64,000 bases of DNA from the NCBI RefSeq assembly GCF_001426945.1, contig NZ_LMFS01000001.1, positions 1,267,757-1,331,756 of the forward strand, written 5' to 3'. Under the pieces are notes generated by a model. That model was not told the origin of the DNA and searched no databases. It saw only the letters and a list, made by a program, of their open reading frames with translations. The position numbers and the translations under genes are program-made. Source of the stretch: Pseudolabrys sp. Root1462 (lineage in GTDB: Bacteria > Pseudomonadota > Alphaproteobacteria > Rhizobiales > Xanthobacteraceae). Positions 1 through 8,505 of the stretch are shown piece after piece (position 1 is the first letter of the stretch; every line of letters starts with the position of its first letter).

Positions 1-900
1 GTGAACCAGGCGGTGCGTCCGATCGCCGACGCGTTCATGAAGAAATATCCGAAGATCAAGGTCGAGTTCACGCGCGCCGGCAGCGGCGATACCGCGCTGA
101 AGATCATCAACGAACATCAGGCCGGCCGCATGATGGGCGACGTGTTTGACGGCACGGCGACATTCTCGTCGATCATGCCGGCAGGCGCCGTGCAGACGTA
201 CAAAGCGGCTGAATCGAGCGCCTATCCGGACGAACTCAAGGATCCGGACGGATACTGGACCGCGCTCAACCTCTATTTCCTCACCGCTGCCTACAACACC
301 AATCTGGTCAAGCCGGATCAGGTGCCGAAGTCCTATGACGACCTGCTCAATCCGAAATGGAAGGGCCAGATGGTGTGGTCGACCGTGCCGGAGCCGGTCG
401 CGGCGCCGGGCTTCCTCGGCAACATGCTGCTCCTCAAAGGCGACAAGGGCGGCATGGAATACATCGACAAGCTGGCGGCGCAGAAGGTCACCAACATGTC
501 GTCGTCGCAGCGCACCGTGCTCGACCGCGTCATCGTCGGCGACTTCCCGCTCGGCCTGATGGTGTTCAACCATCACGTCGATATCTCCAAGGCCAAGGGC
601 GCGCCGATCGAGTGGCTGCATATGGAGCCGCTGGTCAGCGCCGCGAGCCTGGTCGGCCTGATCAAGGACGGTCCCAATCCGAACGCCGGCAAGCTGCTGA
701 TCGAATACATGTTGTCGGAGGAGGGGCAGAAGGTGCTCGCCAGCACCAGCTATCTGCCGGCGCATCCCAAGGTCCCGGCGACGATCCCGACCTTGCTGCC
801 GACCGGACCGAAGCCGTTCAAGTACACGATGATGTCGCCGAAGATCGTCGACGCCAATCTCAAGACCTGGATCAAGCTGCTGAACGAAAAATTCGGCTGA
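1..900 (+). CDS. ABC transporter substrate-binding protein, family 1 (5' end outside window)
   Basis: Periplasmic binding protein of an importer related to the ferric-iron/polyamine/phosphonate group. The reading frame is open at the left edge; alignment by eye with the complete paralog at 12992-14038 shows that about 48 N-terminal residues, including the signal peptide, lie outside the window. Shared landmarks are LLNPKWKGQMVW, PGFLGNML and the C-terminal SYLPAHP. Ferric-binding relatives carry a Tyr-Tyr pair in a segment like NNYYW; here the matching segment reads FNHHVDI, so iron ligation is unlikely and an organic ligand is inferred. It heads an operon with a permease (994) and ATPase (2760). 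Confidence 0.88.
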   Translation: MNQAVRPIADAFMKKYPKIKVEFTRAGSGDTALKIINEHQAGRMMGDVFDGTATFSSIMPAGAVQTYKAAESSAYPDELKDPDGYWTALNLYFLTAAYNTNLVKPDQVPKSYDDLLNPKWKGQMVWSTVPEPVAAPGFLGNMLLLKGDKGGMEYIDKLAAQKVTNMSSSQRTVLDRVIVGDFPLGLMVFNHHVDISKAKGAPIEWLHMEPLVSAASLVGLIKDGPNPNAGKLLIEYMLSEEGQKVLASTSYLPAHPKVPATIPTLLPTGPKPFKYTMMSPKIVDANLKTWIKLLNEKFG

Positions 901-925
901 TCGCTGAGTTCGTGACGCTCATCCG

Positions 926-946
926 CGGCGGGCGCCGGGCCCGCCG
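926..946 (+). promoter_or_regulatory. Intercistronic hairpin between binding-protein and permease genes
   Basis: Perfect 8-bp stem CGGCGGGC / GCCCGCCG around the loop GCCGG. It lies 25 bases after the binding-protein stop and before the permease. No T-run follows, so it is more likely an mRNA-stabilising or partial-attenuation element than a full terminator, in keeping with the need for more binding protein than permease. Confidence 0.5.
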
Positions 947-993
947 TGGATCCTATTTCCGATGTGACATCCTACCGCTGGCGACAGCGCACG

Positions 994-2733
994 ATGGAGG
1001 CCAGACTGAGCGTACTCACGCCAAGCGCGACGGTTGAGCGTAAGGGTATCAGCCAGACGTCGCTGCTCGCCCTGATCATCGGCGTCATTATCGCGGTGCT
1101 GGTGCTGCCGCCGGCGATCATCCTCGTCGTGCGCTCGGTCGCGATCACCAGTGCCGACGCGACGGTCGGCGGCTTCACGCTCGAGCATTTCGCCCGCTTC
1201 ATCCGCAATCCGGAGTTGCTGCATACGCTGTCCAATTCGCTGATCTTCGCGGTGTGCTCGACGATCATCGGCTTGCTGTTCGGCGGCTCGCTGGCCTGGC
1301 TGGTGGAGCGCACCAATACCCGGTTCAAGGGGCTGGCTTACGTCACCACCATCATTTCGATGGGGACGCCCTACATTCTCTACGTGAGCGCCTGGCTGTT
1401 CCTGCTCGGCCGCTCCGGACCGTTCAACGATCTCTATCGGCAGATCACCGGCGGTTTCCGGCCGCTGTTCGACCCTTATTCGCTCGGCGGCATGATCCTG
1501 ATCGAGGGTTTCCTCTGGTCGCCGCTGGTCTTCCTGCTGATGTCCTCGACCTTCCGCGCCGCCAACGCGGAGATGGAAGAAGCCGCGCGGATGAGCGGCG
1601 CCACGGTCTTCCGCACCATCTGGACGATCTCGATCAAGATGGCAAAGCCCTCGATTCTGGCGCTGGCGCTGTTCGTCTTCATCCGCGCCATCGAGGCCTT
1701 CGAGGTGCCGGTGCTGGTCGGCATGCCCGGCAAGGTCAATGTGCTGACCACCGAAGTCTATCAATCGATCAAGGAGACCATCCCGCCCGACCTTGGCTAT
1801 GCCAGCGCCTATTCGGTGGTGCTGCTCGCGGTCGTGGCCGTTCTTCTGCATTTCTACGGCCGGCTGTCGCGCAACGCCGGGCGCTATTCGACGGTCACCG
1901 GCAAGGGCTACCGGCCGCGGCAGTTCGACCTCGGCGGCTATCGCTGGATCGGCGACTTCCTGGTCCTGTTCAATTTCTGCATCGTGCTGCTGTTGCCGCT
2001 GCTGGCGCTGCTGTGGTTGTCGCTGCTGCCCTACATGCGTGCTGTGAGCTTTGCCGCCATCGGCAATTTCAGCCTGCACAATTATGCGGTCGTTCTGACG
2101 TCGGACTATTACCGCACGCTGGCGATGAACACGCTGACGGTCGGCGCGGTCGCGGCAACGCTCGGCATGATCCTGTCGTTCTTTGTCGGCTGGCTGAGCG
2201 CGCGGCGGCGGCCGGGCGGCCAGATCCTCGATCAACTCGCCACTGTGCCGCTGGTATTCCCCGGCGTCGTCATGGGCGTCGCCTTCCTCATGATCCTGCT
2301 CAACGTGCCGCTGCCGATCTACGGCACGATCTGGGCGCTGATCATCGCCTATGTCGTGCGTTATCTGCCGTACGGGTTGCGCTACACCTACACCGGCGTG
2401 TTGCAGATCCATAAAGAACTCGAGGAAGCCGCCGGCGCCAGTGGCGCGACGCCGTTGCAGGCGCTGCGCCGGATCATCGCGCCGCTGCTGTCGCCGGCGA
2501 TCATTTCAGGCTGGCTGTTCATCTTCCTGATCGCGACCAAGGAGCTCGCCGTCGCCGTGCTGCTGGCGGGCCCGAGTTCACAGGTGGTCGCGGTCGGCAT
2601 GTACGATCTGTGGGTGAACGGGCAGGGCGGTGAACTGGCGGCGTTCGGCCTGATCTGGGCCACGATCATGGCGCTGGTGGCGTCGATCTTCTACTTCGTC
2701 GCCGAGAAGAGCGGCCGCGGCGGCCTTCGCTGA
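994..2733 (+). CDS. ABC transporter permease, fused double-domain (FbpB/ThiP-like)
   Basis: Inner-membrane channel of the importer. About 580 residues hold two tandem BPD_transp_1 units, each with about six membrane segments; the EAA-type loops are visible as EEAARMSGATVFRTIW in the first half and EEAAGASGATPLQALRRI in the second. Such fusions are usual for FbpB-type permeases, so no separate second permease is needed. An upstream GTG at 946 is in frame but lies inside the intercistronic hairpin, so ATG 994 is preferred; neither has a clear ribosome site. It closely resembles the permease at 14042-15805. The ATPase follows 26 bases downstream. Confidence 0.87.
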   Translation: MEARLSVLTPSATVERKGISQTSLLALIIGVIIAVLVLPPAIILVVRSVAITSADATVGGFTLEHFARFIRNPELLHTLSNSLIFAVCSTIIGLLFGGSLAWLVERTNTRFKGLAYVTTIISMGTPYILYVSAWLFLLGRSGPFNDLYRQITGGFRPLFDPYSLGGMILIEGFLWSPLVFLLMSSTFRAANAEMEEAARMSGATVFRTIWTISIKMAKPSILALALFVFIRAIEAFEVPVLVGMPGKVNVLTTEVYQSIKETIPPDLGYASAYSVVLLAVVAVLLHFYGRLSRNAGRYSTVTGKGYRPRQFDLGGYRWIGDFLVLFNFCIVLLLPLLALLWLSLLPYMRAVSFAAIGNFSLHNYAVVLTSDYYRTLAMNTLTVGAVAATLGMILSFFVGWLSARRRPGGQILDQLATVPLVFPGVVMGVAFLMILLNVPLPIYGTIWALIIAYVVRYLPYGLRYTYTGVLQIHKELEEAAGASGATPLQALRRIIAPLLSPAIISGWLFIFLIATKELAVAVLLAGPSSQVVAVGMYDLWVNGQGGELAAFGLIWATIMALVASIFYFVAEKSGRGGLR

Positions 2734-2759
2734 CCGCGCGCGTGGATAGGGATGAGACG

Positions 2760-3863
2760 ATGCTGAAGCTGGAACACCTGACCAAGGTCTATGCGGCGCT
2801 GCCGAGCGAATATGCCGGCGGCATTCGCGACGCCAATATCGACCTGGCGCCGGGCACGTTCTTCACGCTGCTCGGACCCTCCGGCTGCGGCAAGACCACG
2901 ACGTTGCGCTGCATCGCCGGCCTCGAAACGCCGGACACGGGCCGTATTACCGTCGATGGCCGGCCGTTGTTCGACAGCGATCGCGGCATTTCGGTGCCGC
3001 TGCACCGGCGCAATATCGGCATGGTGTTTCAGTCTTATGCGATCTGGCCGCATATGTCGGTGTTCGAGAACGTGTCGTTCCCGATGCGCGTGTCGAAGAC
3101 GCAGCGCTACAGCACCGCGGAGATCGCCAAGGCGGTGGACGAGGCGCTGGAAAGCGTCGGCCTCGGCGGCTACGCCAAGCGCTCGGCGACCCAGCTCTCG
3201 GGCGGTCAGCAGCAGCGTGTCGCGCTGGCCCGCGCCATCGTGCACCGGCCCAAGCTGCTGCTGCTCGACGAGCCGCTGTCCAATCTCGACGCCGCCTTGC
3301 GCGAAGACATGCGGACCGAGCTCAAGCGTCTGCAGCGCGAGCTCGGCGTTACCGCGGTCTATGTGACGCATGACCAATCCGAGGCGCTGGCGATGTCCGA
3401 CACCATCGCCGTCATCGCCAAGGGTCGCATGATGCAGGTCGGCTCGCCGCGCGACATCTATTTCCGGCCGGCCAATGAGTTCGTTGCCAGCTTCATCGGT
3501 CACACCAATATCCTGCGCGGGCGGATCGACGGCTCGGCGGGCACGGTCGCGTTGGACGGCGGCGGCACCTTGCGCTGCCGGACGGAAGGCGAGGTCGGCC
3601 CCGACGTGGCGATTTCCATTCGGCCGGAAGACATCGCGCTGGCAAAGAAGGCAGCGCCGGCCAATGGCGACGGCATGAACGTTCTGCCCGGCGTGGTGAC
3701 GTCGGCGAGCTTCCTCGGCAACGTCGTGCATTACGAAATCAAGGCCGGCAGCGGCAGCAGCACGTTCCGCGTCGAAGGCGAACCGGCGATGCCGTTCGAC
3801 ACCGGCGCCGAGGTGGTCATGTCGTTCCGTCCGGAAGACACGCTCGCTGTGCCGCGCAGTTAG
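2760..3863 (+). CDS. ABC transporter ATP-binding protein (PotA/FbpC-like)
   Basis: Cytoplasmic ATPase that powers the importer. Walker A GPSGCGKTT, Q-loop QSYAIWPHM, signature LSGGQQQRVALARA, Walker B LLLLDEPLSNLD and switch histidine in YVTHDQSEAL are all intact, followed by a C-terminal TOBE-like regulatory domain of about 120 residues. ATG 2760 has an AGGGA ribosome site about 10 bases upstream and is preferred over GTG 2742. About 367 residues, normal for the family. It is followed after 4 bases by the flavin reductase, so importer and enzymes are probably co-transcribed. Confidence 0.9.
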   Translation: MLKLEHLTKVYAALPSEYAGGIRDANIDLAPGTFFTLLGPSGCGKTTTLRCIAGLETPDTGRITVDGRPLFDSDRGISVPLHRRNIGMVFQSYAIWPHMSVFENVSFPMRVSKTQRYSTAEIAKAVDEALESVGLGGYAKRSATQLSGGQQQRVALARAIVHRPKLLLLDEPLSNLDAALREDMRTELKRLQRELGVTAVYVTHDQSEALAMSDTIAVIAKGRMMQVGSPRDIYFRPANEFVASFIGHTNILRGRIDGSAGTVALDGGGTLRCRTEGEVGPDVAISIRPEDIALAKKAAPANGDGMNVLPGVVTSASFLGNVVHYEIKAGSGSSTFRVEGEPAMPFDTGAEVVMSFRPEDTLAVPRS

Positions 3864-3867
3864 GCCG

Positions 3868-4500
3868 ATGTTTTACGATCCCCGCAGCGAGCCGCACGGA
3901 CTGCCGCATAATCCCTGGAACGCGCTGATCTCGCCGCGCCCGATCGGCTGGATTTCGACGCTGTCGGCTGACGGCATCGCCAATCTCGCCCCATACTCGT
4001 TCTTCAACGCCGTGTCCGGCAGTCCGCCGTTCGTCATGTTCTCGTCGACGCCGCGCAAGCACTCGCTGACCAATATCGAGGCGACCGGCGAATTCGTCGT
4101 CAATGTTGTCGGCTCGCATTTGCGCGAACAGATGAACCAGACCTCCGCGGTCTATCCCGCCGAGGTCGACGAGTTCGAGAGGGTCGGGCTCGTCAAGGCG
4201 CCGTGCCGCAATGTGCGGGCGCCGCGCGTTGCCGCAGCGCCGGCGGCGATCGAGTGCATTCTCTATCAGACCATCCCGCTCAAGCCGAAAAGCGGCCTGG
4301 CTTCGGCGACGACCATTGTGATCGGCGAGGTGGTGGGCATCCATATCGACGATGCCATACTCACCGACGGCCTGGTCGACACCACGCGCCTGAAGCCGGT
4401 GGCCCGGCTCGGCTACATGGATTACTCGGTGACTGACGAGGTCTTCGAGATGCTGCGTCCCGATTTCCAGTTCGCCGGGAGGCCCGATGCCGATCACTGA
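3868..4500 (+). CDS. Flavin reductase family protein (FMN-binding split barrel)
   Basis: A 210-residue flavoprotein of the flavin-reductase-like/DUF447 type. The N-terminal part PRPIGWISTLSADGIANLAPYS and the following FVMFSSTPRKHSL segment are typical of the FMN-binding split barrel. Members reduce FMN/FAD with NAD(P)H or act as partners of flavin-dependent oxygenases; no oxygenase is encoded next to it. It starts 4 bases after the ATPase stop and its end overlaps the next gene by 14 bases, so it is translationally coupled to the hydro-lyase subunits. Its substrate role in this operon cannot be told from sequence. Confidence 0.8.
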   Translation: MFYDPRSEPHGLPHNPWNALISPRPIGWISTLSADGIANLAPYSFFNAVSGSPPFVMFSSTPRKHSLTNIEATGEFVVNVVGSHLREQMNQTSAVYPAEVDEFERVGLVKAPCRNVRAPRVAAAPAAIECILYQTIPLKPKSGLASATTIVIGEVVGIHIDDAILTDGLVDTTRLKPVARLGYMDYSVTDEVFEMLRPDFQFAGRPDADH

Positions 4501-5356
4501 CGCCATGGTCCGCCAGACCGCCGAAGACCTATACTCGTGGGCGCTGCGCAAGGTGCCGGACGACACTAAGGCCGCGCTGGCGCGGGCGATGGAGAAAGAG
4601 ACCAAGGAAGCGGCAAAGCAGACATTGAAGCTGCAACTGCGCAGCGCCGAGCTGGCCGAGCAGCGCGACAAGTTCGTCTGTTCCGACAGCGGCGTGCCGG
4701 TCTATTTCGTCAAGATCGGCAGCGCCGCGCCGCTGCAGTGCGACTTCAAGACCGCCATCCGCCAGGGCTACGAGCATCTGGTCGAGACCATCGACCCGCC
4801 GATCCTCAAGCACGTCACCAATCCGTTGACGCTGGAGCGCGGTTATCACGGCAAGGACATGCCGATCGTCAGCTACGATTTCGAGAGCGGGCTCGATTAT
4901 GTCGAGATGACCTGCTCGCCGAAGGCGCTCGGCTCGGGCCGCTGGGCGGCGCTCGAACTGTTCACCTTTCCGTCGCTGGAAGAGATCGAGACTTACATTC
5001 TCGACGTCGCCATCAAGGCCGGCGCCCAGCATTGCCCGCCGGTGATCATGGGCGTCGGCATTGGCGGCACCTTCGATCACTGCGCATCGCTGGCGAAGAA
5101 GCAGACCTTGCGGCCGCTCGGCACTACCAATCCGGAGCCGACCCTGGCGGCGATGGAAGAGCGGCTGACCCGCGCGGTGAACAAGCTCGGCGTCGGTCCG
5201 ATGGGCACCGGTGGCGATACCACGGTGCTCGGCGTTCACATCGATTACGCATCGGGGCATGGCTTCACGCCGGTCGCGGTGTGCTTCAATTGCTGGATCA
5301 ACCGCCGCACCCGCGCCAGGCTCTACGGCGACGGCCGCATCGAGCGCATGGAGTAG
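4487..5356 (+). CDS. Fumarate hydratase / L(+)-tartrate dehydratase-like alpha subunit
   Basis: Iron-sulfur subunit of a class I, two-subunit hydro-lyase. Three candidate [4Fe-4S] cysteines are visible in FVCSDSGVPVYFV, HCPPVIMGVGIGGTFDHC and VAVCFNCWINRR, and the 289-residue length fits the TtdA-like N-terminal subunit. The family dehydrates or hydrates fumarate, mesaconate, tartrate and related dicarboxylates; the actual substrate is open. The beta subunit follows after 4 bases. The presence of an importer and flavin reductase in the same operon suggests a dedicated catabolic role rather than a housekeeping TCA fumarase. Confidence 0.86.
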   Translation: MPITDAMVRQTAEDLYSWALRKVPDDTKAALARAMEKETKEAAKQTLKLQLRSAELAEQRDKFVCSDSGVPVYFVKIGSAAPLQCDFKTAIRQGYEHLVETIDPPILKHVTNPLTLERGYHGKDMPIVSYDFESGLDYVEMTCSPKALGSGRWAALELFTFPSLEEIETYILDVAIKAGAQHCPPVIMGVGIGGTFDHCASLAKKQTLRPLGTTNPEPTLAAMEERLTRAVNKLGVGPMGTGGDTTVLGVHIDYASGHGFTPVAVCFNCWINRRTRARLYGDGRIERME

Positions 5357-5360
5357 GGCG

Positions 5361-5990
5361 ATGACCGGGACCGTCGAGCACGATCTCAGGCTGCCGCTGT
5401 CGGAGGCGGACGTCCGGGCGCTTCGGGTCGGCGACATCGTCTATGTGAGCGGCGAGATCCACAGCACGGCCGGCATTCCGACCCATGTCCGCATGCTCGA
5501 ATGCCTGGAGCGCGGCGAGGCATTGCCGTTCGATCTCAGGAACGGCGCGCTGTTCCATCTTGGCAGCTACAATATCGAGGACGCCAACGGCGATCTTCAG
5601 ATCCTGTACATGAACCCGACCACCAGTACGCGCTTCAACGATCTGATGCCGAAACTGATCCCGGCGCTCGGGCTGCGCGCAACCGGCGGCAAAGGCGGAC
5701 TCGATGCGCGTTCGGCACAGGCGATGAAAGAGGCGGGCTGCGTCTATCTGTCATTCCTCGGCGGCGGCGCGCCGATCCTGACCGACGCCGTGAAGCGAGT
5801 CACCGGCATCGGCTGGCGCGACATGATCTCGCATTACCGTCTGGTGCGTATCGAGGTCGAGCGGCTGGGGCCGCTGACGGTGGCCATCGATGCCCATGGC
5901 AACAGCGTCTATGACGACACGATCAAGGCGATGCAGGAAAAGCGCGCCTCGATCCTCGCGGAGCTGCGCGCCGATCGCGAGCGCAGCTAG
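5361..5990 (+). CDS. Fumarate hydratase / L(+)-tartrate dehydratase-like beta subunit
   Basis: C-terminal (TtdB-like) subunit of the split hydro-lyase, 209 residues. The family pattern is seen in LRVGDIVYVSGEIHSTAG, in TTSTRFNDLMPKLI, and in the conserved GKGGLD motif near residues 110-116. ATG 5361 directly follows the alpha subunit; in-frame upstream sequence overlaps that gene and is not used. The gene ends convergently with the CaiB gene, the two stop codons sharing the bases CTAG at 5987-5990, so there is no room for a separate terminator. Confidence 0.86.
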   Translation: MTGTVEHDLRLPLSEADVRALRVGDIVYVSGEIHSTAGIPTHVRMLECLERGEALPFDLRNGALFHLGSYNIEDANGDLQILYMNPTTSTRFNDLMPKLIPALGLRATGGKGGLDARSAQAMKEAGCVYLSFLGGGAPILTDAVKRVTGIGWRDMISHYRLVRIEVERLGPLTVAIDAHGNSVYDDTIKAMQEKRASILAELRADRERS

Positions 5991-7213
5991 CGGACCGCGC
6001 CCTTCCGGCGCAGCGCGCCGATCTCGTCGGCCGACAGGCCGAGCATGTCGGTCAGCACCTCATCGGTGTGCTCGGCGAACACCGGCGGCGGCAGCTTCGC
6101 ACCCGTCTCAGTCGCCGAGAAGCGGATCGGGTTGGCGACGACCCGTACGGTGCCGACCTTGGAGTGCTCGACGGTTTGCAGCAGCCCACGATGTTGCACC
6201 TGCGGGTGTTCGAACACGTCCTCGAAGGTGTTGAGCGGGCCGCTCGGCACGCCGACCTTTTCCAGCGCGGCGTACCAGTTGTCGGCGGTGTCGCGTTTCA
6301 AGCATTCCGCCAGAATCGGCACCAGCGTATCGGCATTGCGCACGCGTTCGAGGTTGGTGACGAAGCGGGGATCGTCGGCGAGTTCGGGACGGCCAAGCAA
6401 TTCGGTGAAACGGCGGAACTGGGTGTCGTTGCCGACGGCGATCATGATCGGGCGGTCGGCGCAATCGAAGCTCTGCCACGGGCAGGTGATCTGCGAGGCG
6501 GTGCCGTTGCGCCGCGGCAGCTTGCCGGACGACAGGTAGTTCATCGCCATGTGCGAGGCGGCATGGATCTGGGTGTCGAGCAGGGCGATGTCGATGAACT
6601 GGCCCTCGCCGGATTGCGTGTCGCGGTGATTGAGCGCGGCGAGAATGGCGACCACCGCGTAGAGCCCCGCGGTGATGTCGGAGATCGAATAACCGACGAG
6701 CGCCGGGCCGGCGCCGGGTTTGCCGTCCGGAATTCCGGTCATGCTGAGCAGGCCGCTCATGGCCTGAAAGATCGGGTCATAACCCGGCAGGGGACTCAAA
6801 GGCCCGGTCTGGCCGAACCCGGTGATCGAGCAATAGATGAGGCGTGGATTGCGCGCGGCGACGGATTGATAATCTAGGCCAAACCGGGCGAGGTTGCCGA
6901 CCTTGAAGTTTTCGATCAGCACGTCGGCGCTGTCGATCAGACGGAGGATCAGTTCCTGGCCTTCGGGTGTGCCCATGTCGATGGCGATCGACTTCTTGCC
7001 GCGGTTCATCGCCATGAAGGACGAGGTTTCGCCGGTCGGCTGGCCATCCGGTCCGAGGTGCGGCACGCCCATGCGGCGCACGTCGTCGCCGCCCTTAACG
7101 TGTTCAACTTTGATGACTTCCGCGCCGAGATCGGCGAGCATCTGGGCGGCCCATGGCCCGGCGAAAACGCGGCTGAGATCGAGCACCTTGATATGCGACA
7201 GGTTGCCCGGCAC
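5987..7213 (-). CDS. CaiB/BaiF family CoA-transferase
   Basis: Class III CoA-transferase that moves CoA between an acyl-CoA and a carboxylic acid. It begins with the typical HIKVLDLSRVFAGPWAAQML, carries RGKKSIAIDM, and has the catalytic aspartate region IDIALLDTQIHAASHMAM. The GTG start at 7213 is chosen because GGGAGGAG lies six bases upstream; an in-frame ATG at 7252 would add 13 unconserved residues. The length of 408 residues is usual. It is divergent from the GntR gene, with paired repeats in between that may be the regulator's sites. The acid substrate is unknown. Confidence 0.9.
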   Translation of the reverse strand: MPGNLSHIKVLDLSRVFAGPWAAQMLADLGAEVIKVEHVKGGDDVRRMGVPHLGPDGQPTGETSSFMAMNRGKKSIAIDMGTPEGQELILRLIDSADVLIENFKVGNLARFGLDYQSVAARNPRLIYCSITGFGQTGPLSPLPGYDPIFQAMSGLLSMTGIPDGKPGAGPALVGYSISDITAGLYAVVAILAALNHRDTQSGEGQFIDIALLDTQIHAASHMAMNYLSSGKLPRRNGTASQITCPWQSFDCADRPIMIAVGNDTQFRRFTELLGRPELADDPRFVTNLERVRNADTLVPILAECLKRDTADNWYAALEKVGVPSGPLNTFEDVFEHPQVQHRGLLQTVEHSKVGTVRVVANPIRFSATETGAKLPPPVFAEHTDEVLTDMLGLSADEIGALRRKGAVR

Positions 7214-7262
7214 GACAGCTCCTCCCGGCCCGGCGAAGTACGCCGGGCTCAATTATCATATT

Positions 7263-7324
7263 AAGCTAGTTTTATGAGTAATAAGCAGTAGGCCGAGCCT
7301 GTCAATTGATTAAAAGCTAGTTTT
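7263..7324. promoter_or_regulatory. Paired direct repeats between CaiB and GntR genes (candidate operator)
   Basis: The 11-mer AAGCTAGTTTT occurs at 7263-7273 and again at 7314-7324, 51 bp apart, in an AT-rich island between the divergent CaiB and GntR genes. Each copy is preceded by ATTAA. Location and repetition suggest binding sites for the GntR regulator; this is inference. Confidence 0.4.
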
Positions 7325-7369
7325 TCCGGCGGGAATTCACTATTTTTCGCGGACGATAGCGGACCCCAA

Positions 7370-8155
7370 ATGACGGGTCGAAACGACGGGCGGCGTCACC
7401 TCATGGACCACAAGATCCTCGACAATCGCACCGCTGAAGCGCTGCGCAAGAGTTCGGTCGCTCGCTATCTGCAACTGTCGAGCCTGTTTCGTCGCCGCAT
7501 TGAAACCGGCGAATGGCCGGTCGACAGCAAGATCCCGACCGTCAAGGAACTCGCCGATCAATGCGGCGTCGCCAGCATGACGATCCGTCAGGCGCTCGAT
7601 CTGCTCGAGGCCGATGGCCTCATCGAGCGCTTTCGCGCCAAAGGCACGTTCGTCAAGAAGCAGCCGCAGCGCGACCTGTGGTGCAAGGTGCACACCGACT
7701 GGACCGGCCTGCTGCTCGCGCGTGAAAACGCGGTGATCGAGATCCTGTCGGACGAGCGCAATGTGCAACTGCCGCCGTATCATGGCGATGCAGGCATTGC
7801 CGCGCCGGCTTACCGGCATCTGCGCCGGCGGCATTCGCGCAATGGCGTCGCCTTCCTGCTGGCCGATGTCTTTGTCGATGAGCGCATCTGTCCGCTGATC
7901 CCGGAGAGCGCCTTCACCACGGCGACAGCGATGCGTCTGGTGGCCGATATCGCCGACCAGAAGATCGTCGATGCGCGCCAGGAACTGACCATCGGCGCCG
8001 CCGATCTCGAAACGTCGTCGCGGCTCAACATTCCGCTCGGCGAGGCCGTCGCCAAGGTGCAGCGCGTCGCGGTCAACCAGGACGGCTATCTGATCCTGGT
8101 GGCGAACGGCATCTACCGCGGCGACATGGTGCGGATCGAGATGAAGCTGCGCTAG
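7370..8155 (+). CDS. GntR family transcriptional regulator with UTRA-like effector domain
   Basis: A HutC-subfamily regulator of about 261 residues. The N-terminal winged helix covers roughly residues 28-95 (YLQLSSLFRRRIETGEW, ASMTIRQALDLLEADGLI, AKGTFVKK). The rest resembles a UTRA ligand-binding domain, ending with a typical VAKVQRVAVNQDGYLILV strand pair. ATG 7370 is given; ATG 7403 also precedes the conserved domain and neither has a good ribosome site. It is divergent from the CaiB gene, so that gene is the most probable target. The ligand cannot be predicted. Confidence 0.86.
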   Translation: MTGRNDGRRHLMDHKILDNRTAEALRKSSVARYLQLSSLFRRRIETGEWPVDSKIPTVKELADQCGVASMTIRQALDLLEADGLIERFRAKGTFVKKQPQRDLWCKVHTDWTGLLLARENAVIEILSDERNVQLPPYHGDAGIAAPAYRHLRRRHSRNGVAFLLADVFVDERICPLIPESAFTTATAMRLVADIADQKIVDARQELTIGAADLETSSRLNIPLGEAVAKVQRVAVNQDGYLILVANGIYRGDMVRIEMKLR

Positions 8156-8162
8156 CGCGGCG

Positions 8163-8474
8163 TCAGGTCGGCGAGAACCGCGTCGGCTTCAGGATCGCGA
8201 CGGTCTGGTGCGTGAACGATCCGGCGTTCATCTTGAGGAATTCCTGCCAGGCCGGGTCGGCGGCGAGATTGTCGCGGCGTGTTTCGCGGTCGGCGAGGCT
8301 GTCATAGGCCCACAGGTGGACGACCTGGTTCAACGTCCCGATCTCTGTGACGTAGAAGCCGAGCAAGCGGCCGAGATGCCGCTTCTGCACCGGCAGCGCG
8401 TAGGTCTCGTAGCGCTCGAGATACTTCGCCGTCGTCCCGTGGTTCAGGGTGTAGGTGCGCTGTTCGACGATCAT
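8163..8474 (-). CDS. NIPSNAP family protein
   Basis: A 103-residue single-domain protein starting MIVEQRTYTLNHGTTAKYLE, with VTEIGTLNQVVHLWAYDSL in the middle and a PTRFSPT tail, the pattern of NIPSNAP/dimeric alpha-beta barrel proteins. Bacterial members often sit in catabolic operons but lack a defined reaction. It is the last gene of a leftward set with a hydroxyacid dehydrogenase, RraA-like and SMP-30 proteins, and it meets the GntR gene tail to tail. Confidence 0.82.
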   Translation of the reverse strand: MIVEQRTYTLNHGTTAKYLERYETYALPVQKRHLGRLLGFYVTEIGTLNQVVHLWAYDSLADRETRRDNLAADPAWQEFLKMNAGSFTHQTVAILKPTRFSPT

Positions 8475-8505
8475 CGTTTTGGTCCTTTTGGGCTGGACGA
8501 CAACA

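Noticed and set aside
919-2412. Minus-strand open frame of about 500 codons opposite the first permease
   Set aside because: Highly charged, glutamine-rich translation opposite a clear membrane protein.
1-3863. Ferric iron uptake as function of the two FbpABC-like importers
   Set aside because: The iron-ligating Tyr pair is absent in both binding proteins and the neighbours are organic-acid enzymes; no Fur-like box was seen.
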